A DNA stretch of 6,576 bases, taken from contig DASTCC010000348.1 in the NCBI GenBank assembly GCA_035711465.1, positions 1 through 6,576 of the forward strand, read 5' to 3'. Position 1 is the stretch's first letter; every line of letters begins with the position of its first letter. This DNA is from DASTCC01 sp035711465 (GTDB lineage: Bacteria; Acidobacteriota; Vicinamibacteria; Vicinamibacterales; SCN-69-37). Below, piece after piece: positions 1 to 3,892 of this stretch. The position numbers were made by a program, and so were the translations under genes. The notes under the pieces are model-generated. The model searched no databases. It saw nothing but the letters and a program-made list of their open reading frames with translations, and was not told the origin of the DNA.

Positions 1-2148
1 GGCAAGAAACGCCATCGGATCGGTAAGCGGCCTGGCCGACGCTGCCGGCGCCGGCGCCGGGCCCAGCATCGTCGTCGGAACCGGAAAATCGAGCAGCACG
101 GCGCGATCGTCGGCGCGTATCCACACCCGGTCGAGCGCGAGGACCGGCATGGAGCCCTCGGCCGCGCTCTCCTGCAACTCGGCCGCGAGATCGACGAGCC
201 ACCGCTTGGCGACGGCCCACGTCGCCGACGCGCGGGCGATGGCGTCGAGCGGCATGCCGTCCGGCGCTTCGAACGCGTCCCACTGCCCGCCCTCATCCCG
301 GCGGCCGGTCAGCCAGCGCAGGCGCCCGGGACGGCCGGTGTCGCGTCTCACCGGATCGAGCGGCGGCGTGCCCGGCCGCACCACGTGGATCCAGACGCGC
401 CGCCGCAGAACGGGATCGAATCCTTCGGCGAGCATGGTGCCGTCTGCCGCTGGCACGGTGGCATCCGCCTCGAACGGCCCAATCCGAATCTTCGCCCGCG
501 AAGCCGCCGCGTCCGGCGTGGGGCCCACGGTTCCGCGCCCCGTCAGCCGCGTCGCCGCGGCGCTGACGACGACCCGCGTGCCGCTGGCGAGATCGTGGAT
601 CGCGGCGCGCCCGTTGCGGGCGCGCGCCGTGAGGAAGAGGCAGCCGAGCAGGATGAAGTTCGAGATCGCGAACAGCACCGCCCACAGCGGATGCGCGTTC
701 AACCACACCGTCAGCGCCGGTGCGCCAACGAGGAGCGTCGCGAGCAGCGTCGGGCTCGACGGCGAGTAGTAGAGGACCGTGCGGATCGCCACCTGTTTCC
801 ATGTCAACGATCCGCGCGCCGAGATCACGCGCAGCCCGAGCAGCCGCTTGCCAAGCGACGCCGCCCAGCGCCCTTCGAGGATCAGGAAGTAGAGCGCGCC
901 CGCGATCAGCGACCAGATCGCCGCAGTGTCGATCGAGGCCTGAAATCCTGACGGCATCGCGCGCGTCTGGGACGACGTGATCATGTTGATGGGCGCGCCG
1001 ATGATCACGGCGTCGATCACGCCCGCCAGCAGCCGCGAGCCGAGACCGGCCGGCACCGCAGGCGTGGTCGCGAACGGCCGCAGCTGCTCGGCCAGCGCGG
1101 CGTAGGAAGACGGACGGTCCGCGGGGTCCTTCGCCAGACAGCGCATCACCACCTGCGCGAGCGGCGCGGGCACCTGCGGGGCCTTGACGCGCGGCGAGGG
1201 AGGCGGCGCCGTCGTCACCAGCGCCACCAGCTCACGAAGATCGTGCGCCTGGAACGGCGGCTGGCCGGTGAGCAGGTAGTAGAGCGTCGCGCCGACGGCG
1301 TAGATGTCGGCGCGCACGTCGAGCGGCTCGCCGCGCAGCTGCTCGGGCGCGGCGAACTGCGGCGTCCCTTCGAATCCCTGGGTCGTGACGCCAGCGCCGA
1401 CGTCGCTCGCTAGCGTAGAGATCGAGAGGCCGAAGTCGCCCACCTTGACGCCGCCGTCGGCGTCGGTGAAGCAGTTCGAGGGCTTGATGTCGCGGTGCAG
1501 GATGCCCGCGGCCTGTGCCGCGTCCAGCCCGCCGATGATCTCGAGGACCGCGCGTACCGCGTCGGCGACCGGCATGGGACCGCCCTCGGTGACGCGATCC
1601 TGCAGCGTCCCGCCGGACAGAAGCTCCATAGCGATCACCGGCGCGCCGGCGATCTCTTCGCTGCCGTAGATGTAGACCGTGTGCGGATGGCTGACCGACG
1701 CGGCGAGCTGGCCCTCGCGCAGGAAGCGCGCGCGGTTCTCCGCGCCGCCAATCCGGCCGCGCAGGACCTTCAGCGCGAGCCGTCGCCCGGTGTCGCGCTG
1801 CTCGACCTCGTAGACCTCCCCCATCCCGCCGCGCCCGAGCAGTCGCGTGACGAGATACGGTCCGAACGGCTGGCCGGGCACGGGCACGACGCGGGCCGAG
1901 GCGGCATCTGGTGGCGACGGACGATCCTGCGAGATTCGCGTGAGGTCGTCGCTGCCTTCCGCGCCGGTCGCGCGCTCGAGCCGAACCGGCTGGTTCGTCG
2001 TCAGGCGTGTCGCATCGCCGCCCGACGACGCTCCGTCCGGTTCGGCGGCGACGCCGAGCAGGCACGCCGGGCACAACCCGCCGGGCGCGTCGGGCGGCCG
2101 GACCGCGCCGCACGTGGGACAGCGAGCGCCAGCGGGGACCTGTTCCAT
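1..2148 (-). CDS. Ser/Thr protein kinase with zinc ribbon, RDD membrane domain and second kinase-like domain (3' end beyond window)
   Basis: Membrane-anchored Hanks-type kinase expected to phosphorylate Ser/Thr of regulatory partners; the adjacent sigma factor is the likely one. Seen: 716 codons in frame from ATG 2148 to base 1 with no stop, so the C terminus is missing. Residues 10-29 form a zinc ribbon (C10, C13, C26, C29). The kinase domain spans about 96-360: glycine loop GRGGMGEVYE (105-114), K127, E145, HRDIKPSN (218-225, catalytic D220), DFG 238-240 and APE 267-269, so it should be active. Residues 367-527 are an RDD domain (R372, D379, SLGKRLLGLRV at 431-441, HDLASGTRVV from 518) with several hydrophobic helices. 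Residues 552 to about 690 resemble a degenerate second kinase. The start is favoured because the CPTCG ribbon follows directly, as in the family. No Shine-Dalgarno is visible; an ECF-like promoter abuts the ATG. The sigma gene lies 58 bp upstream on the same strand. Kinase function is confident; the partner and signal are inferred. Confidence 0.93.
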   Translation of the reverse strand, partial: MEQVPAGARCPTCGAVRPPDAPGGLCPACLLGVAAEPDGASSGGDATRLTTNQPVRLERATGAEGSDDLTRISQDRPSPPDAASARVVPVPGQPFGPYLVTRLLGRGGMGEVYEVEQRDTGRRLALKVLRGRIGGAENRARFLREGQLAASVSHPHTVYIYGSEEIAGAPVIAMELLSGGTLQDRVTEGGPMPVADAVRAVLEIIGGLDAAQAAGILHRDIKPSNCFTDADGGVKVGDFGLSISTLASDVGAGVTTQGFEGTPQFAAPEQLRGEPLDVRADIYAVGATLYYLLTGQPPFQAHDLRELVALVTTAPPPSPRVKAPQVPAPLAQVVMRCLAKDPADRPSSYAALAEQLRPFATTPAVPAGLGSRLLAGVIDAVIIGAPINMITSSQTRAMPSGFQASIDTAAIWSLIAGALYFLILEGRWAASLGKRLLGLRVISARGSLTWKQVAIRTVLYYSPSSPTLLATLLVGAPALTVWLNAHPLWAVLFAISNFILLGCLFLTARARNGRAAIHDLASGTRVVVSAAATRLTGRGTVGPTPDAAASRAKIRIGPFEADATVPAADGTMLAEGFDPVLRRRVWIHVVRPGTPPLDPVRRDTGRPGRLRWLTGRRDEGGQWDAFEAPDGMPLDAIARASATWAVAKRWLVDLAAELQESAAEGSMPVLALDRVWIRADDRAVLLDFPVPTTMLGPAPAPAASARPLTDPMAFLA

Positions 2149-2155
2149 GCCCGGA

Positions 2156-2183
2156 TCAGACACGTTTCCGGCGAAAGGTTACA
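2156..2183 (-). promoter_or_regulatory. Putative ECF-sigma promoter of the kinase gene
   Basis: Read on the minus strand, TGTAACCT (2183-2176) is followed after 15 bases by TCTGA (2160-2156). The AAC core and TCTGA at this spacing resemble the -35 and -10 elements of RpoE-type ECF promoters. Seven bases separate TCTGA from the kinase ATG at 2148, so the transcript would begin at or next to the start codon and be leaderless. No ribosome binding site is present in that stretch, which agrees. The likely user is the sigma factor encoded just upstream, which is inference. The match is by eye only. Confidence 0.5.
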
Positions 2184-2206
2184 GGGACCGCGGTGGCCCC
2201 GCCCGA

Positions 2207-2914
2207 TCAATCCGCGATCGCCCGAATCAGAGACCGGATTTCGTCGTCGACGTCGTCGAGGTCGTGGACGGTCGCTTCGATCTGACGGCGCAGCTCGTCC
2301 TGAAAGCGCCGCCGGAGCCGGTGCGCGGACGTCTTGACCGCGCCGGCCGTTTGCCCTGTCGCTGTCGCGATCGCCTGGTAGCCGCCGTCGGTGGTCTCGC
2401 CGAGGAGCGAGCTCTGAAGCGCGTCGAACAGCGCCGCCCGGCCTGCCCGTTCGTAGTCCTCGCGCAGCGTCGCCATCGTCCGTTCGATGACGGTGAGCGC
2501 CCAGCGGCGGTCGAACAGCGTTTCAGGCGTCTGGCGATCGGCCGGCTCGTGACGATAGCGCTCTTCGGCACGATCGCTCTCGAGCGGCAGCGGCGCGACG
2601 CCGCCGCCGCGTTTGGCGGCGTGACGATACGCCGCGTCGTTGGCGAGGTAGTGCTGGGTGGCGGCGAGCAGGAACGATCGGAAGCGGCCGCGGGCGCGAT
2701 CGAGATGCTCGAAGTCGCGCCGCTCGTACAGCGACGCGAACACCGCCTGCGTCAGATCCCTGGCCGCCTCGGCATCACGGCCGCGCCGTCTCACGTAGGC
2801 GTAGACCGGATACCAGTAGGTCTCGTACAAGCGGCCGAAGGCGGTGCGGGCGGCAACCGAATCGTCGCCGCCGGCGGCCAGCACGAGGCTCCACCGGGTG
2901 GTCTCGAAGCGCAC
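2207..2914 (-). CDS. ECF RNA polymerase sigma factor, kinase-associated type
   Basis: Directs RNA polymerase to a specific promoter set. The 235 residues start FETTRWSLVLAA, the signature opening of an ECF family found in Acidobacteriota and Planctomycetota beside Ser/Thr kinases. Region 2 covers about 23-95: YWYPVYAYVRRRG (33-45), DLTQAVF (53-59), GRFRSFLLA (76-84). Region 4 with its helix-turn-helix is about 177-204 (GAVKTSAHRLRRRF from 191). An acidic tail (205-235, LDDVDDEIRSL) is typical of this family. Start is GTG at 2914, chosen because family homology begins there; no good Shine-Dalgarno is visible, so translation may be coupled to the DUF411 gene ending 13 bp upstream. No anti-sigma gene is visible; the kinase gene 58 bp downstream probably fills that role (inference from the known ECF-kinase pairing). 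Region 2.2 is unusually poor in acidic residues. Identity as an ECF sigma is near certain; the regulon is unknown. Confidence 0.95.
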   Translation of the reverse strand: MRFETTRWSLVLAAGGDDSVAARTAFGRLYETYWYPVYAYVRRRGRDAEAARDLTQAVFASLYERRDFEHLDRARGRFRSFLLAATQHYLANDAAYRHAAKRGGGVAPLPLESDRAEERYRHEPADRQTPETLFDRRWALTVIERTMATLREDYERAGRAALFDALQSSLLGETTDGGYQAIATATGQTAGAVKTSAHRLRRRFQDELRRQIEATVHDLDDVDDEIRSLIRAIAD

Positions 2915-2927
2915 GGGGAGGCCCGCG

Positions 2928-3404
2928 TCAGGCCTTGTCGTGTTTCGCGTAGACGGCGGTCTTGCCCTGGGCGTCGAAGCTCAGCACCGTGTAAGGCTGA
3001 AACGGCTTCATGTCCATGCCCGGCGCGCTCTGCGGCATCCCGGGAATGGTGAGGCCGACGATGCCCTTGGGCTTCTCGGCGAGGAGGCGCTTCACGTCGC
3101 TTGCCGGCACATGCCCCTCGATGACGTACCCGCCGATGAGGGTGGTATGGCAGCTCGAAAGCGCCGGCGTGATCTTGTGCTTCGCCTTGATCGGCGCGAC
3201 GTCGCCGTCACGAACGGCGGCGGTGAAGCCGTTGGCCTTCATGTGATCGACCCACAGGCTGCAGCAGCCGCACTGCGGATCCTTATGGACCTCGAGATGG
3301 CCGGCGGACTTCGCGGTCTGCGCGCTCGACGGCCGCGGCAACGCGGTGAGAGCGGCGGCGGCAAGGCCGGTGAGCACTTCGCGACGGGAGACGCGCTGAT
3401 TCAT
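2928..3404 (-). CDS. DUF411 family periplasmic protein, probable copper/metal binding
   Basis: DUF411 proteins are small exported proteins often found among copper-resistance genes; their biochemical role is not settled. The 158 residues begin with a twin-arginine type signal, SRREVLTGLAAAALTAL (6-22), with probable cleavage near SAQ (27-29), so a folded, perhaps metal-loaded, periplasmic protein is expected. The mature part shows the family pattern: KDPQCGCCSLW (C45, C47, C48), SCHT (C85, H86), GYVIEGHVP (92-100) and a GLTIPGMPQSAPGMDM tail rich in Met (117-132). ATG 3404 is preferred over an in-frame start at 3506 because the Arg-Arg signal then lies at the N terminus. It is the first gene of the minus-strand cluster and stops 13 bp before the sigma start, so cotranscription is likely. 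No other copper gene is in view. Family assignment is firm; metal identity is inferred. Confidence 0.9.
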   Translation of the reverse strand: MNQRVSRREVLTGLAAAALTALPRPSSAQTAKSAGHLEVHKDPQCGCCSLWVDHMKANGFTAAVRDGDVAPIKAKHKITPALSSCHTTLIGGYVIEGHVPASDVKRLLAEKPKGIVGLTIPGMPQSAPGMDMKPFQPYTVLSFDAQGKTAVYAKHDKA

Positions 3405-3411
3405 GCGTCTG

Positions 3412-3441
3412 AGGATACTCAGGTCGGGCGGGCGGCGACAA
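3412..3441 (-). promoter_or_regulatory. Possible promoter of the DUF411-sigma unit with palindrome over the -10
   Basis: On the minus strand TTGTCG (3441-3436) is followed after 18 bases by TATCCT (3417-3412), each a 4/6 match to the sigma-70 consensus. The -10 ends seven bases before the DUF411 ATG, so this transcript too would be leaderless, and no Shine-Dalgarno is visible there. The -10 lies inside a perfect inverted repeat CTGAG-TATC-CTCAG (3409-3422) that could be a small operator. Both elements are weak and judged by eye. Confidence 0.3.
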
Positions 3442-3444
3442 GGC

Positions 3445-3478
3445 GGGCAGCTGCGGGCAACGGGCGGCGGGCGGCGGG
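3445..3478 (+). repeat. Evenly spaced GGG tracts with a 7-bp tandem repeat; G-quadruplex motif
   Basis: GGG tracts start at 3445, 3455, 3462, 3469 and 3476. The last four are separated by four-base loops (CAAC, CGGC, CGGC), which meets the classical intramolecular G-quadruplex pattern. The segment from 3462 is also a tandem repeat of GGGCGGC, about 2.5 copies. It sits in the non-coding gap between divergent genes, on the strand that would be the template for the DUF411 unit and just upstream of its proposed -35. In DNA this GC-rich it may be chance. Confidence 0.5.
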
Positions 3479-3501
3479 CCAACCGAATCGCCGGCGCCAG
3501 C

Positions 3502-3530
3502 GTCACATCCCTGAAGACGTGAGGTATAGT
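3502..3530 (+). promoter_or_regulatory. Putative sigma-70 type promoter of the padR-permease operon
   Basis: GTCACA (3502-3507, 4/6 to TTGACA) and TATAGT (3525-3530, 5/6 to TATAAT) are separated by exactly 17 bp. Transcription would start near 3537, about 14 bases before the PadR ATG. The -35 lies within the left arm of the inverted repeat, so repressor binding there would block polymerase. Confidence 0.55.
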
Positions 3531-3535
3531 GGGTT

Positions 3536-3541
3536 GAGGGG
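3536..3541 (+). promoter_or_regulatory. Ribosome binding site of the PadR gene
   Basis: GAGGGG ends nine bases before ATG 3551 and supports that start. It is the only convincing Shine-Dalgarno seen before any gene in the window. It overlaps the right arm of the inverted repeat. Confidence 0.6.
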
Positions 3542-3550
3542 TGTGACGCG

Positions 3551-3892
3551 ATGCTGTTCGGTCTGCTGCCCGGGTCGGTCGACGTGATGGTGCTCAAGGC
3601 GCTCGCGGCGCGGCCGAATCATGGCTACGGCGTCGCGCGGTGGATGCGTGAGACCACCGACGACCAGCTCGTCATCGAGGAAGGCGCACTCTATACCGCG
3701 CTGCATCGGCTCGAGAAAGCCGGCCTGCTCCGCCACGAGTGGAAAACATCGGAAACCGGGCGCCGCGCCAAGTACTACACGCTCACCCCCGGCGGGCGGC
3801 GGACCTTGAAGGCTCAGACCGAGACCTGGCGCAAGAGCACGACCGCCCTCTTCAAAGTGCTGGACGCGCCCTCGCGGCGCTCGTCGTCATGA
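3551..3892 (+). CDS. PadR-family transcriptional regulator, acidobacterial type
   Basis: Winged-helix DNA-binding protein, normally a dimeric repressor of its own operon and of linked transport genes. The 113 residues carry the family landmarks in order: a short LFGLLPGSVDVMVLKAL lead (2-18), HGYGVARWM (24-32), the EEGALYTALHRLEKAGLL recognition region (43-60), EWKTSETGRRAKYYTLTPGGRR wing (63-84) and a short C-terminal helix for dimerisation. The length suits the small subgroup (family TIGR03433) that precedes ADOP permeases. ATG 3551 follows a GAGGGG site and the family start matches. The stop overlaps the permease start as ATGA, so the two genes are translationally coupled. It probably autoregulates through the inverted repeat around its promoter (inference). 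The ligand is unknown. Confidence 0.95.
   Translation: MLFGLLPGSVDVMVLKALAARPNHGYGVARWMRETTDDQLVIEEGALYTALHRLEKAGLLRHEWKTSETGRRAKYYTLTPGGRRTLKAQTETWRKSTTALFKVLDAPSRRSSS

Larger units (their letters stand above)
3500..3549. repeat. 13-bp imperfect inverted repeat bracketing the padR promoter
   Basis: GCGTCACATCCCT (3500-3512) and AGGGGTGTGACGC (3537-3549) are inverted copies matching at 12 of 13 positions, the exception being a G.T pair. The 24-bp spacer contains the -10 hexamer. The left arm covers the proposed -35, and the right arm begins near the expected transcription start and covers the ribosome binding site. Only the right arm would be transcribed from that promoter, so a DNA operator, possibly for PadR itself, is more plausible than an RNA hairpin. 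Confidence 0.6.

Noticed and set aside
38..64. GCCGGC-rich repeat near the left edge
   Set aside because: It encodes an Ala/Pro linker (PAPAPAASAG) in the kinase and is explained by coding; no regulatory role is needed.
1232..2113. Minus-strand open frame 1232-2113 within the kinase
   Set aside because: It is a different frame of the same strand and gives arginine-rich nonsense, while the true frame from 2148 carries HRD, DFG and APE.
2149..2206. Terminator between the sigma and kinase genes
   Set aside because: No stem-loop followed by a T run was found on the minus strand, so read-through into the kinase gene remains possible.
149..2337. Long plus-strand open frames opposite the kinase gene (for example 149-769 and 1495-2337)
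   Set aside because: They are Arg/Ala/Pro-rich antisense shadows expected in very GC-rich DNA; the minus-strand frame shows full kinase and RDD motifs.
1847..3052. 401-codon plus-strand open frame across the kinase, sigma and DUF411 genes
   Set aside because: It is antisense to three recognised genes, has low-complexity composition and shows no family resemblance.
3405..3506. N-terminal extension of DUF411 from the in-frame start at 3506
   Set aside because: It would place 34 Pro/Arg-rich residues before the twin-arginine signal, so 3404 is the sensible start.
3739..3888. N-terminal extension of the permease from ATG 3739
   Set aside because: It lies inside the PadR gene in another frame; the ATGA overlap at 3889 and the family prefix domain favour 3889.
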